From Sipunculus nudus (lineage: Eukaryota > Annelida > Sipuncula > Golfingiida > Sipunculidae), in contig CM049313.1 of assembly GCA_026874595.1 (NCBI GenBank), positions 38,594,659 through 38,658,658 of the forward strand: a stretch of DNA of 64,000 nt. The letters run 5' to 3'. Positions 14,601 to 29,600 of the stretch are shown here, piece after piece (within the stretch, counting starts at the first letter, position 1; each line of letters opens with the position of its first letter). The notes under the pieces are model-generated. The model did not search any database, had not been told where the DNA came from, and saw nothing but the letters and a program-made list of their open reading frames with translations. The position numbers and the translations under genes were made by a program.

Positions 14601-17600
14601 ATTCTATATAAACGGGAAGGTAGGTGGCGCTACCTGTCTGGTTTATGAGAAAACTTTCCAAGATGGATGAACATGTTAAATTTCAGACCAATACCTTAAA
14701 TCACTCCAGATATATGAGCAATGCACCCAAAGCACATGTACAGATGGATGCCATGGCAAACGATTGCAGTCTTGAATACAAGATGGAGGTATCCAAGATC
14801 AAAGTACATGAACAATTTAAGGAATATTTGTCCATAAGTTTTAGACTTTTAATGCTCTCAGTACTGTCAAGTGGCAATGATGGGGTATTAAAAGACATGA
14901 AAACAAGAGAAAGACAGAATGTGGCGCCATCTGTCAGCCGCAAAAGACACAGCTATCCAAGATCTTCAGTCAACTTGATTTTTGGACCAATCCATGCATC
15001 CTTTATTGAGATATTTATGATTTTGTGTGATTTTCACCATATATGGCAATATTCAAGGTCAAGGTCACTCTCAAAGTAAAGGTCATGGCCCCATTTTTAA
15101 TAGGCTTTGTCGTCTCACCTTTATCTATGTACATGTCAAGTTTGGTAAAGATCCATGAAATATTGTTTGAGTTATTGCCTCAAAATGAAATATCTGCAGC
15201 AGTGGCTGTGCAACCATGCTTAAACCATAGTATCTCCAGACTTTGTCATGCAATACAATAATGGTTGGGTATACATGTGTCGTTTGTTTTCTTTAAAGAG
15301 CGAATACTCACATATTGCATTGAAGGATCTAGAAGGATGGCCCCATATGTTGGCACAGCCATCTTGTATTCTCGCCAGGACTCCAGGATTCTCTCCACAT
15401 TGCTGGCATGGTCAGACAGTGTGGGGCAATGATTAAAAACTTGGTTTGTTAAAGAAAATTCATTGCAATTTTTATTGAAAACTGCAGTTAAAGAGGCCTT
15501 TTCCATCTTAAGTTGGTCCTAGAATAAGCTGTGTATGAACATGTGGACAGCCTAGGTGTCTAATACAGCCTGAACAATCCTGTTTAGTTGGACAGTACTG
15601 GTAAATGTGAGCATCAATTTAATATAAAAGGTATGCAAATCAAAGTTAATGTGAATTTTAAAACATTGACTGCACATGTGCTCAATAGTAAATTTAAGCA
15701 GAAGCCCTGAACTAGATATTTTTATTTAAATAGATCTTGTTAATACACGACTGGACTCTTTCACATGTCATATTTTCACATCACTTCCTAATTTAATACC
15801 AAATATCTTAAACTCCTATAATTTTTTTTTACAATTTACTGAGAGCGCTGAGCATACAGGTGATGTCAATTTCAAAAACAAAAATCATGAGTTACCTTTA
15901 ACCTTTCTGAAAATCTAATTTCATCTGTAACAAAACAATGTGTTACACTTTCACTGATGCAAATTCATATTTGTTTCACAAACAAGGATACTCTGTGAGG
16001 AGAATTCTCTGATGCCATAAGCCTTAAGCTCTGGGTTTTCTTGGCAGTAAAAGTCCAGGTAAAACCAGTGTGCCAGCTCCACCTGGAAGAAGATGCGGAT
16101 CAGGTCCTGGCGCTCCTCCTCAGGGATGTTGATAACGAATCGACTGCAATGACAATAAAATATAATGGAGGTCAATTTATCTTAACTTGTGACACAAAAT
16201 TATTAAGAAGATAAAACATGTAGATTAACTAACACAGAGATATATGATTGTGCAAATACCATCAATGAAGCAGAGTCATCAAACTGATATGATGTGACAG
16301 TCTCTGATAGCCAGGGTTGGGCAAAACCCGTGTTTTAAGCATAAAACCCAGCCCAGTGGGTTTTACTGGGTAAACCCGGGTAAACCAGGGGTTTTATGGG
16401 CAATATAGTCTCAAATGGCAACTGACTGAACTCAAAATTTCTTGTACCAGCTTTGGAAATACTGTGATATATATGCTTCTTTGCTTTAAAATATATATAA
16501 CTATATAAATATATATAATACAGAACTGATATTTGTGATATATAGCAGTTATAACGATAATTTTAAACAAGTGACCCATGGGTCATGACGCTCAGCTGCC
16601 ATGCATGACCTGTGACATCATGGACTGAGATTCACAACTTCCAGTCAAATTTTGAAGAACCAATTTGCCAATTTGTTGAAAATTTTCTATGACAACAGAA
16701 ATATATATCACCTATGTCTGGTTAAAACACAGTGAATTGATGGTCTGAGGAAAATGCATGATTGTTAAGCTATCAGGAACTATTCCAACAGCTTGCTTGA
16801 AACCTGTCAGTCTCATAAGGAACTTCACAAAAAGCAAATATAAGATCAAAATATAAAGCAAAAATCAAGGAAATACATGCCAGAACTAGAATACGGGTAG
16901 TCGACAAGCGACTACGTGTATCCGCCTAAATCAGAGTGGAACTGGTGAAGTGAGGCATGGATTGAGTGGCAAGGGGAAATAGAGTGAAGTGTTGCATATT
17001 AGCATGGATGTCTGCAGCCCCATTGTGTATGTAGGTTGCGCCACCTACCACAAAATCCAGAAAGCTGTCCAAGTTGTATACATATGCAAAATTTAAGGCA
17101 GATAAGTCAAACCACTACATGTATATGAGTGATTTTTGCCCTTGGCAGACAAACAGATGGACGCTGTGCAAAAATGGCTGCAGGTGGTGCCACCAGTTTT
17201 GCGTATGATAAAGAGCTATGTAAGAACTACACATGCAAAACTTTGGCCCAATTGGTCAAACAGTTCCCAAGATATGAGCTTGGATATCTGCTGCATAAAT
17301 GTAGAATGTAGGTGGCGCCACCTGTCATAAAATCAAGAGAGCTGTCGGGGATGTATAAACCTGCAAAATTTTAGGCAGATATGTCAAACCACTGCAGAGA
17401 TATGAGTGATTTTATCCCATGGCAGACAAATAGATGGGAGCTGTGCAAAAATGGCTGCAGGTGGCGCCACAAGTTTTGCGTATGATACAGAGCTATGTGA
17501 GATCTATACACATGCAAAATTTTGGCTCAATCGGTCAAACGGTTCCCGAGATATGAGCTTGGATGTCTGCAGCGTAAACGTTTATGTAGGTGGTGCCACC

Positions 17601-20600
17601 TGTCATAAAATCAGAAAAGCTGTCTAGGATGTATACGCATGCCGAATTTTAGGTGAATTAGTCAAACCACTGCAGAGATATGAGTGATTTTAACCCCAGG
17701 CAGATGAACAAATGGACACTGTGCAAACATGGTTGCAGGTGGCGCCACCTTTTGTTGTATATGTTATAAAGCTATCCCAGGGCTATATTTGTATACGCAT
17801 GCTGAATTCAGGTGAATTAGTCAAACCACTGCGGAGATATGAGTGATTTTAACCCAAGGCATACAAACAGATGGACACTGTGCAAACATGGTTGCAGGTG
17901 GCGCCACCATTTTTTGTATGTTAAACAGCTCTCCAAGGCTACATTTGTGCAAAAAATTTCCTGATCGGTCAAACGGTTCCCAAGATATGTTGGTTTATGT
18001 GTGGAAACAGACACACAAACTGACGCAGAGTGCAGAAGAAAGGTCAGAGGTCAAAACAAAATTGGGGTGCAGCAGTTCACATGTGAACTGAACATAATCC
18101 CGGGTTTCGTAAAATTCTGACCAGCGGTTATGGAGGAGTTCTCCGGACACCTACGCGGCGGCAGCGGCGTGCAGCTGAAAACCTAGTATCCACAAAACTC
18201 TGTTTTGGCGGATACAATTATTGAGAAACAGGTGCTTCTGTATGAATTTTTATTCAATACAAGCCAACTGTATTTCACTTTTATAAATGATGGTAATATT
18301 TATTCAGAAATATTTGACCCAATCCTTTACAAGATTACTTAAATATACATCCAACTGCATTCACTTTAACTGTTCTTGAGATAATATGATCAAAAGGAAT
18401 TAAAAGATGGTTGCCTGGTGGCCATATTGGACTTTTGACAAGTCTGAAATCAGACAACAAACATTCTCTAAATTGGACCAAACATTAAAGAAAAATTACT
18501 GAAACTGCACTGAAGAAATAATTTCTAAGGTGGCTAACTGGCAGACATAATGGATTTCTGACAAGTATGACATTTGATATCCCACATTCTCCAATAAGAG
18601 ACCAAACTTGGGGCAAATTATCCAGTAATGAATGCCAAAAATAATTCAAAAGGCATGTCCAGGCGCTCATATCAGATTTATAGATATGCAACTGTAAAAA
18701 GTGTAAGTCCAATATTTTTTATTATCACTCTGCTTTTCAATGGGGTCAGCAGGGTAGGTAACCTGCCAAACCTGAAAGAAAAGAAATGCAGAAAGCATGA
18801 CTAAGGGTCTTGAAATAAAACAAAAAGCCATCCTAAATCAAGGTACACATCCACATATTATGAGAACAAACACTTGCTTTTATATGTGGTGATATATATT
18901 AAAATATTCAGATATCTAGGAAACTATGTTTATTGCTAGGATTCCATAAAATAAACTGCAAAATGTTCCCATCATCTTATAAATCAGTAGCTTAACCTTA
19001 ATACTATACTCTCATAGTCTTAATGCCTGGCTGAAGCATTCAGACAACAGTGTTTTTGTTATGAAGTAACGAGGTACTTATCACTGATCCTTATCACTTA
19101 ATAGGCTGAAACAAAAGGGAGTCATATGTCACCAGTGTCACTCACAATTACAGCCACACAGGGAGATTACCAGCTGGGTGGGATGGTTATATATACAAGA
19201 AAAATAGAGATGGTCTATAAAATAAGTAATTGTGAACATCACTGACCTATAAAATAAGTAATTGTGAACATCACTGACCTATGACCTTGGCCTTTTGCCC
19301 ACATATCAACTGGATTTTTTCTAAATGATGGGTACCTACTAACTACTTAAATCTGGTGTAATTACTTGGCAACCAATGGGTGAATAACTTTGACCTGCAA
19401 CCTTTAACCTGCTGACCAGCTGACCCCAAAATCAATAAGTTATTTATTCAAGCAAAAAGACCCATAAATATGAAGTTTGAGTCAAACTGAGTGATGCATA
19501 GATGTGGCATATGTGAAAGACTGAAGGTTTGGGTTGAACAGTTACACTTGAAATATGCTAACAAGCATTTAGAACAATTAAATATTGTGACCTGGACCTT
19601 TGACTTTTTGACCTCAACATCAATAGCCTTCTTCCCTTATTGGTAGGTAAGCCATATATGACAGATGGAAGGTACAGATTGAAAAGTTTGCCTGAAAATT
19701 ACTCCATGCAAGAAGTGGGTGCTGTGAACTTGACCTTTGACCTCAAAATCAACAGGTCTATTCCCCTGTTGGCAGAGAAGCCATATCAGTGCTGAAAGGT
19801 TTGGAATGAAAAGTCTAGCTTGAAATGTGTCCACAACCTTTTCAAAGAAGTGGATCCTGTGACCCTGACCTTTGACCTTGTGACCTCAAAATCTATAGGA
19901 TTCTTCACCAACTTAGTAGGTGAGCTATATGTGAAAGATCAAAGAATTGGGATGAAAGGGTTGGCTTAAAATGCATCCACAGGCTTTTCAAAGAAGAGGC
20001 TCCTGTGACCTTGACCTTTGACCTTTTGACCTAAAAAAAATTATGGTTCTTCCCCTGTTGGTAGGTGAGCTGTATGTGAAAGATGGAAGGTTTGGGATGA
20101 AAATTTTGTCTCAAAGAGTTATTTCTGGGGGGTGCAAACACACCCCATAACTTCGAGAATATAGGTCACAGTGACCTAATTTCAGGTTTGCAAGGAGATC
20201 TTTTTTATAACCTCTAAGACTGCATAGGGTTCATGGCCCTAACCCCTACGGTTACGATTTGTGCCCTGCTAACGGACGGACGGCCGGCCGGACGGACAGA
20301 CAGAAGGGCGACGGACAAAGACCCATCGCTATAGCCCAGCATGACTGAAAGTCAGCTGAGCTAAAAATCAGGAGTCTTTAAGATGGAGTATAAACCTACC
20401 GTACTTTGTAACTTCCAAAATTTCAATCATATTTCTATCTGAATCTATCATTTGTAATTAATGATTTTGAAATAATTTCCTTTGTATCAATGAAAGATTG
20501 AAAGTAGATGGATTACTCAATGGGTGTGCACAAAAACAGGTTTATCTGGTTGACACAAGATGGTTACTGGCTGCCAAGTGTCAACTGATTGGCAGTACAT

Positions 20601-23600
20601 GTATAGGATACCACAGGTGAAGCCACAGTGATACCTCAGTGCTAGTGTCATACACATCCAAATCTTCTCTGTATGCCAGCCAGTTCTGCTGCTGTGGAAC
20701 GTGTATTCTTTAACTTTGGCTACATACAAAACAAGATTCGCATAGACTTGGAGTAAAAGGTGCTGCAAAGCCTGTGACCTGCTATTGTGCCTTTTGTGGA
20801 CATTCTGAACTTGACTGGTAGCAGTTTGTATAAAACAGTTTGAACATGATGCATGATGTATCATAATAGCATTGGTGCAAGACACAGTTTCTTTCTTGTA
20901 TGCTTCTTCATTAATATCTGTGATGTTGCTCATCTATTGGTATTAAACTTATTTCATGGACAATCACTGTAGGTTTTCCTCTGTAATAAGAGGTATTACT
21001 GGCCTGGGTATTACCCGCCCAACCCTGCTGATAGCTCAGTGCAGGGCACAGTTGTCACATTAGCACTGCTACTATCATGGCCCATCCAGCTGAAAATGTA
21101 ATAAATGTACCCTGTGCGTGGCATTCACTGACAAATCCTGTTGGGAAAGCAGAGACATCTAGTGTAGTTCCAGTGTTGTTATTGATTTTTGCATCTCCTG
21201 CCTGGATATTGGTCATCTGGCTGCAACAGGACTACTCAACTCCCACGGAAATAGGAGGTGAATACAAGAATCAATAAGCATTTATATTATACTGATACGA
21301 CTAACTTAAGCATTTACATGTACATTCATATCCTATCTAATCTAAATATGTGGACTTCACACACTTGCTGTTTCATGTTACTCTAACCTAAATTAAGTTA
21401 ATAAGTAATTGATTTGTCCCTCACTGTCGATGCCTTGCTGTGTAGTGTTTCCTTATGCACAATCTTTGCTTGCATGATCATATACAAACCAACAGCAAAT
21501 TCAAAATGGATTTAGCAGAGGAGTCAGGTTGGCAGCTTGACCGCAGCCCAGATTTAGTTTTTTTCCTATTGTGTTATATTACGAATTCTGCTTTTTATTC
21601 TGATTCACTTTCTCACTTTTGAACATTCCCCAATTGATATCCATAAAATTTTATATTTACCAATATTCACATGGGAAAATCCAACCCTGTAGCACAGTGA
21701 CCTCTGGTGGAATCGGTGTAGTTACTCAGTCCCAGTAGTTTGAACAGAACAAAATTTATCCTAGCATTCTGGTTACTTGCAACTTGCCAACACGGTACAC
21801 AGTAGATTTAGCTGTCGGCTTCTGAGCATGTGGTCAGTGGTTCAAATCCTGTTCTGTCATCACACCTTTGCAAGTTATTTTCAGATTTATATGCCAACTA
21901 GAAATTTCTGGCATTTGAGATGTGTAGTATCCCGTGACATATAAAGCATTCCCCCTTCTAAAATAGGCACCCTTCTTCTGAAGTATAAATTGACACATGA
22001 CAGGGCCAAGGTCACAAATGTTTGAACTTGTCCGACAGCTTGGTGGAGACTGTTGTGTCAAATTTGAAGGGAACAGATGCAGTACTTCAAAATTATGGGG
22101 CTGACCAAAATTCTGTTTCCAAAGATTTAAGAAAAGATGGCTCCTGTCACATTGACCTTTGACCTTGTGACCCAAAAATTGATAAAAAATCTTCATCCAA
22201 TCGGCAGGTGAACTATATTGGCAAGAGGGATGGCTTAGGATGAAAAGTATAGCTTAAAATGCATCTTTTAAGATTGTTGGTCTTGTGACCTTGACCTTTT
22301 ACCTCATGACCCCAAATCAATAGGATTCTAGCTTTATTGATATCATAGGCCATATATAAGTAAACTTTGAAACATATATATATCAATCCAAGCTGGAGTT
22401 ATCATCAGGAAATGAATTTTTAGACAGATGGCTCCTGTGTCCTTCACCTTGTGACCTAAAACTGGATAGGGGTCTTCCTCAATTGGCAGTTGAACTATAT
22501 GTTCAAGATAAAAGGTCTGAAATGAAAAGTTTGGCTAAAATTGCATCAACAATATTTTCAAAGATGTGTGTCCTGTGACCTTGACGTCATGACCTCAAAT
22601 TCAATATAGGTCTTGCTTTATTGATGGGCCATATATAAGTCATGTTTGAAATCCATATATTAATCCAAGCTGGAATTATCATCTCTGAACCTAATTTTTG
22701 GACAGATGGCTCCTGTGACCTTCACCTTTGACCTTGTGCCCTTAAAAACGATAAGGGTCTTCCTCTATTGGCAGGTGAACTATATGTTCAAGATAAAAGG
22801 TCTGAAATGAAAAGTTAGGCTGAAAATGCCTCCACAATCTTTTAAAAGATGTCCTGTGACCTTGACCTTTGACCTCATGACCCAAAAATCAAATGGGATC
22901 TTGCTTTTTTAATGGGACATATATAAGTCACGTTTGAAATCCATACATAAAGAAAAACTGGAATTATCATCTGAAAACAATTTTTTGACAGATAGCTCCT
23001 GTGGCCTTGACCTTTGACCTTGTGACCCAAGAACTGATATGGATCATCCACTATTGGCAAGTGAGCTATATGTTTAAGATGGAACTTCTGGGATGAAAAG
23101 GTTGGCTGAAAATGCATCCATAATATCTTTAAAGATGTGAGTCCAGTGACTTTGACTTTTGACCTTATGACCCTAGACCCTATAGGATTCTTATTTTAGT
23201 GGTGGGCCATACAAAAGTCATGTTTGAAATCCATATGGCTATCAACACTGGAGATATCATAAGAGGTGTGTGATTTTCACCAAATATGGAAATATGTAAG
23301 GTCAAGGCCACTCTCATGGTAGAGGTCATGACCCAAATTTAAATAGAGCTCATCCCATAACCCATCTCTCTACATGTTCATAATATGAAACAAGGGACCT
23401 ATGGGTCACTGTGCTCAGCTGACGTTAACCTTGAAGGTAAAAATCTAAAATAATATCAAATGGAGATAAAGTGTAAGAGGAAGAGGTAATAAAGGCCATG
23501 GTTGGTTTATATGATTGGTTTGTATTGATGAGCCAGGAAATTGTTGCAAATAATATTTTGTGACCTGACCATGTGTTTCCTAATGTTGAAACTGAAGCAT

Positions 23601-26600
23601 GTGAGCAGTTTGTGAACAAATGATCTGTACAATTACCATGATCATTAGTTGGTTTTTTGATTAACTGTTGACATTTCAGTAGTTTACACATTTGTTCAAT
23701 CGAACCTTTTTTTGTATAATATATATTATTAAATATATGTTTTTTTATGAAATGTATACAGTTGAAATATAACTAATTAACAACATAAAACATGGCAAAC
23801 AAAGCCTGATCTCAAATTCTGCTGATGCTGGAAAATAATGAACAAATGTTTGTAATAAATCCTCATTTTTTTATCACATCAATTTTTTTTTTAATTTAAG
23901 TTTATATTTCTATACATTTTCAATATAACATATATATCTGAATATAAAAGTTGATTCATAATTCTCAATTGCATCATCATAAATCTCAATCTTGTCAGAT
24001 AACACCACATCATGCATTCAAATGTTTATTTATTTTTTACCACAAAAATATATCTTTTAAATCTGCAAAACAATAAATATCTAAAAAAAATACTTGATTT
24101 AGATTTCACAATTTTTAATTGTGTCTTTATTTATCCATAATGTGCTTCATATTTTATCATAATTTAAGCATACTGATGGGTTCCATTATGATTGGTAAAA
24201 AGATTTAAAAGAAAAATGATTTCTTTAAAAATGCTACATTACACAACATTGCATCTTCTGGATTACACCTTGAATTACTTTTTCAAGGAAAGATTTTGCA
24301 TATCAGAGTGGAAACAGCATTACAATTAAGGAGATACAGTGAAAACAATAACAATACTGCATAACACTTGGTGGGTTGGGTTTGCGGGGGTGGGGGGGGG
24401 GGGGTGATTGGGGTGGTGATATGAGAATAACTGTACACCTGTCACAGCAGGGGATCTCCCCCAGTGACTGTAACAAATCAGAAACCCTGGCATAGCTGAC
24501 TTCCAGTGACCTGGAGTGGGACCCTGCATCTGTAACCTCTAATCAAAGCAAATGACTACAATAGAGCCTCAAGAAAAAAATCAATAACTAGCTTAATTTT
24601 CAAGCTTTTATTTCCAAATTTCAGATTTAAACAAATTAAATATTTATGTTTACATGCTGTGAAAATTAAATCAATGGTACTTAGAGGAAAAAAACGTGCC
24701 ACGGTCAAAGTTGGGCAAAATTTAAGGTACTGATTTTATTTTTATGCTAATTACTTAAAAAATTTACAAAATTCAGATCTAATTTTGGGTAAGCAATTGA
24801 ATCTTAATTAAACATAGTTATATACTTGGGAAAACAGACTCTAGTTTCAAAATTTTTCATGTTATGTGAGAAAATATTTTTCCTGATTTTTTACAAAGTC
24901 CATTATGTTTGGGCCCATAACTTAAAGAATTTATACTTAACAGACTTAATTTCTGGCATGTACATAGGAACTATATGGAAGAATATTTATGGTAAATATG
25001 AGGAAAAACAGATGAGTGGTTTTGATATAAGCCAGGCCTGAAGTGTGAAAATAGGATTTTAATAAAAAATTGAGGTTTTTCCTTAATTTCTCAAAGGAAA
25101 GAAGTCGCAAAGACCCAGTTTTCGGCTTGGTAGGAGATCTTGAGGACATCTAACATTATGCTGAATTTTGGATTCCTAGGTCTTACGGTTTCAAAACGTG
25201 CCACATCTACGGACGGACGGACGGACGGACGGACGGACGGACGGACAGACGGACGGACGACGGACAATGGACCACGACTATAGCTCAGATGACTTATAGT
25301 CAGCTGAGCTAAAAAGTCTGTCCATTAGTTTTTGACTTATAATGCTTACAGTTCTGTCAAGTGGCAATGATGGGGGTATTAAAAGGCGTAAAAACAAGAA
25401 AAGGATAATAGGTGGCGCCACCAGTTTCCGGCATATCACAAGGCTATCCAAGATCTTTGCTCACCTTGATTTTTGGGCCAGTCCAAGCAAGCTTTCTTTA
25501 GATATTTAAGAATTTGTGTTATTTTCAGCAAAAATGGACCTATTCAAGGTCAAGGTCACTCTCCTAGCAGAGGTCATGACCACATTTTTAATAGGCTTTG
25601 TCCTCTTATCAATATCTATACAAATTAAAAGTTTGAAAAAGATCAGTGAAATATTTTTTGAGTTATCCCGCCCACAAGATTTCTCTGCGATGGCGGCGGC
25701 ATGACCTTCATGAAACCAAACCATACTTTGTCTGGGGATACAATAATTCACCTAATTTTCTCACATTCCAGATTGCAGAAACAACCAAGGTTAACCAACT
25801 GAGGTCACAGAAAATAAAAAGTAACACAGAATAAGTAGTCCCTCCCACATACTTAATTAATTTTTAATTGTCAGGTAAAAAGTATTAAATATTACAGTAA
25901 AGAGAGATAAATGATAATTTTTTAAACAAACTGGGGCACAAATTGGTTAATAAATATATAGTATGGTGGTAACGTTGATTACAATAGATCTGATAACAGT
26001 CCAAGGCAATTAATTCACTGCAATTAGCAATATGGTGGCCTTTACAGCACTTCAGGAACACTTTGCTCCTTCAGTGTCCCCAAAAGGAGGTGGCAATCCC
26101 AAATTAGCGGATTCAAAGGCATTGAATTTTTCTGAATGCAAAACACACACAACATGTTGGAATTCCAACATGCATTTTTTTCATTAGATTAACAAGCAAC
26201 TGAAGTAATAGATGCAATCATATTTACTGCTTTGGCACTTATGAAAAGGTGTTCATTTTGTCTTCGAAGTGGACAATAAATTTTACAAAAAGAAAATAAT
26301 CATTCACTGGCCATAAGGCAAAGTTTAAGTACCCGGATAGGTAAACAATTAATGTGATTGATCGATCTGACCATGTGCCTTATTGGCCACATGAACATTT
26401 GTCGTGTAAATCATGCATGAAATTAGGTGCCTAGAAGGTCTATTGGCAGCCACGGTCACAGAAAGGGCTGCTGGATCAGGTCATGCCCCAAGCGCAATGT
26501 TCCTAGCAGAATCTTACACACCTATTAAAGCTCTCCCATGTAGACTGGGTTCTATGCAAACTCAGGGAATTCAATGTACAGTGGAACCCCACAATTACGA

Positions 26601-29600
26601 CCACCCTGGGGACTGAGCAAGGTGGTCGTAATTTGAGGGTGGTCGTATTTGTGAAACTCTTACCGTGGTCGCATATAACACGCTGATATTTAATGTGTAT
26701 CAGAGTTTATCTATTGCATATCTTTAATGTGAATTATAACAAACTAGAATACGGGTAGTCGACAAGCGACTACGTGTATCCGCCAAAATCAGAGAAGGAC
26801 GGGTGAAGTGAGGCATGGATTGAGTGGCAAGGGGATATAGAGTTACATGTGTTAAATATTAGAATGGATCTCTGTCACATAAACATGATTGTAGGTGGCT
26901 CCACCTGTTATTTGAACGAGAAACTATCCAAGATATATACACATGCAAAATTTCATGTGGAAAAGTCAAACCACTGCAGAGATATGAGTGATTTTATCCC
27001 ACAGCAGACAAACAGATGGACGCTGTGCAAAAATGGCTGCAGGTGGTGCCACCATTTTTGTTCATGTTATAAAGCTATCCAAGGGCTACATATGTGTAAA
27101 AAAATTTTCCTGATTGGTTGAATGAGTCTGGAGATATAAGCATGGATGTCTCGTCGTGAACGTGAATGTAGGTGGCGCCACCTGTCATAAAATCAAGAAA
27201 GCTATGCGGGATGTATAAGCATGCTGAATTTCAGGAATTTTGGTCAAACCACTGCAGAGATATGAGTGATTTTAACCAAAGACAGACAAACAGATGGACG
27301 CTGTGCAAAAATGGCTGCAGGTGGTGCCACCATTTTCTGTGTATGTTATAAAACTATCCAAGGGCTACATTTGTGTAAATTCTTTTTCCTGATTGGTCAA
27401 ACGGTTCCCGAGATATGAGCTTGGATGTCTGCAGTGTTAACGTGAATGTAGGTGGCGCCACCTGTCAGAAAATCAAGAAAGCTATCTAGGATGTATACGC
27501 ATGCCCAATATTAGGTGAATTAGTCAAACCACTGCAGAGATGTGTGTGATTTTAACCCCAGGCAGATGAACAAATGGACACTGTGCAAACATGGTTGCAG
27601 GTGGCGCCACCTTTTGTTGTGTATGTTATAAAGCTATCCCAGGGCTAAATTTGTGTAAAAATTTTTTCCAGATCGGTCAAAAGGTTCCAGAGATATATGG
27701 GTTTATGTGTGGAGTGTTAACGTGAATGTAGGTGGCGCCATCTGTCAGAAAATCATGAAAGCTATCTAGGATGTATATGCATGCCGATTTTTAGGTGAAT
27801 TAGTCAAACCACTGCAGAGATATGAGTGATTTTAACCCCAGGCAGATGAACAAATGGACACTGTGCAAACATGGTTGCAGGTGGCGCCACCTTTTGTTGT
27901 GTATGTTATAAAGCTATCCCAGGGCTACATTTGTGTAAATTTTTTTCCGGATCGAACAAACAGTTCCGGAGATATATGGGTTTATGTGTGGAGCGTTAAC
28001 GTGAATGTAGGTGGCGCCACCTGTCATAAAATCGAGAAAGCTATCTAGGATGTATATGCATGCCGAATTTTAGGTGAATTAGTCAAACCACTGCAGAGAT
28101 ATGAGTGATTTTAACCCCAGGCAGATGAACAGATGGACACTGTGCAAACATGGTTGCAGGTGGCGCCACCTTTTGTTGTGTATGTTATAAAGCTATCCCA
28201 GGGCTACATTTGTGTAAAAATTTTTCCGGATCGGTCAAACGGTTCCCGAGATATATGGGTTTATGTGTCGAAACAGACGCACAAATGGACGCTGGGCAGA
28301 GACAAAAGGTCAGAGGTCAAGGTCACTTGGTTAGGCACCAGTTCACATGTGACCTGATAATTTGTGTAAGTTTCGGAAAAATCTGTCCAGTAGTCTCAGA
28401 GGAGTTCTCCGGAAACGAACGCGGCGGCGGCAGAACCCTGTCAAAAACATAGTGTCCGCAAAACTTCATGTTGGCGGATACAAATATTTTACTTAGCGGA
28501 GGACCCTTATTATGAATGGTTTTTTTTGTGTGTGTAGCTGAACATATTTATTCATGATGAAAATTAATACACATGTACGTAGTGACTGATGATTAACAAA
28601 TAATAATAATACTAAGGCAATACGATTACAACCTACTGAATGCATATTGAACATAATACATGGCTGTCATATATTTAGCCTTCCGCTTTAGTATATATTG
28701 CGTGCACTTGAGTTTTCCCGACGCTAAACTGCTGAGCCATTTGGTGCTGACTGCACGTGGTGTTGCCGCCTTGATTAACGCCACTTATCCTTCAAGGAGA
28801 GCTCTTTCAGAGGCACGGTTGCCTAAGAGCAAGCAATTTAAATGCAAACTTAACCAGTAAAGAAATAAACTGACAACGATCTATCAGAAAAGGCAAGTTA
28901 ATGTGAAGGATCTTCCCCCTTGCAAGCTATATTTATACATTTTACTGACTGCTCAATACTCAGTGTCAGTAAGGGTATGAACACATTTAGGATTAACTAG
29001 GTCATTAATTTTACCAATGAGGATCGAACAATATGTGATGAGTTGAAATATTAACCCCACAACCCCACACTTAGGGTAGCTGTAATACAGGTGATCACTA
29101 AGGGGCAATTAGCATCTGACCCCAGGTCAGACCGGCTCATTTTGTCAGGCCGATGGTTACCCTCTTTGATATATAACCTTCACCTCAACGAGTCTCAGCA
29201 AAGACACCTAGTCGGAAAGATATGCGGGACCAGATTAACACTCAGGTTAAGAAACCTTGTTACCCGCTTTGATCTTTCGTTAAGGCGCCTGTGACAAGAC
29301 GCAGCCATTGACTCGTGACAAATGTTGTTTCAGTACTTCTCGGCGGTGGTCGCATTAGCAGGGTCGCATCAGGGCTTGGGCCAGGAAATCAGGTCGTAAT
29401 TCTGAATTCAGGGGTGGTCGTAATTTTGAGTCAATTTTAAACATAAATAAACTAAAAAAAATTAGGGACCAAGCAAAATGGTCGTTATTGTGGGGTGGTC
29501 GCAAGGTGGGGTTCCACTGTATTTAGGTAATTTAAACAAGGCCTACAGGCAAAGTTTGGGAGTATGAATGGAGGTTTATTTTTAAAATTTAATATTGATC

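Noticed and set aside
14624-15079. 151-codon open frame
   Set aside because: It lies wholly in a tandem repeat within a DCP2 intron and has no recognisable domain.
20517-20933. 138-codon minus-strand open frame
   Set aside because: Cys- and His-rich by chance, no recognised motif, no splice or start context; inside DCP2 intron 1.
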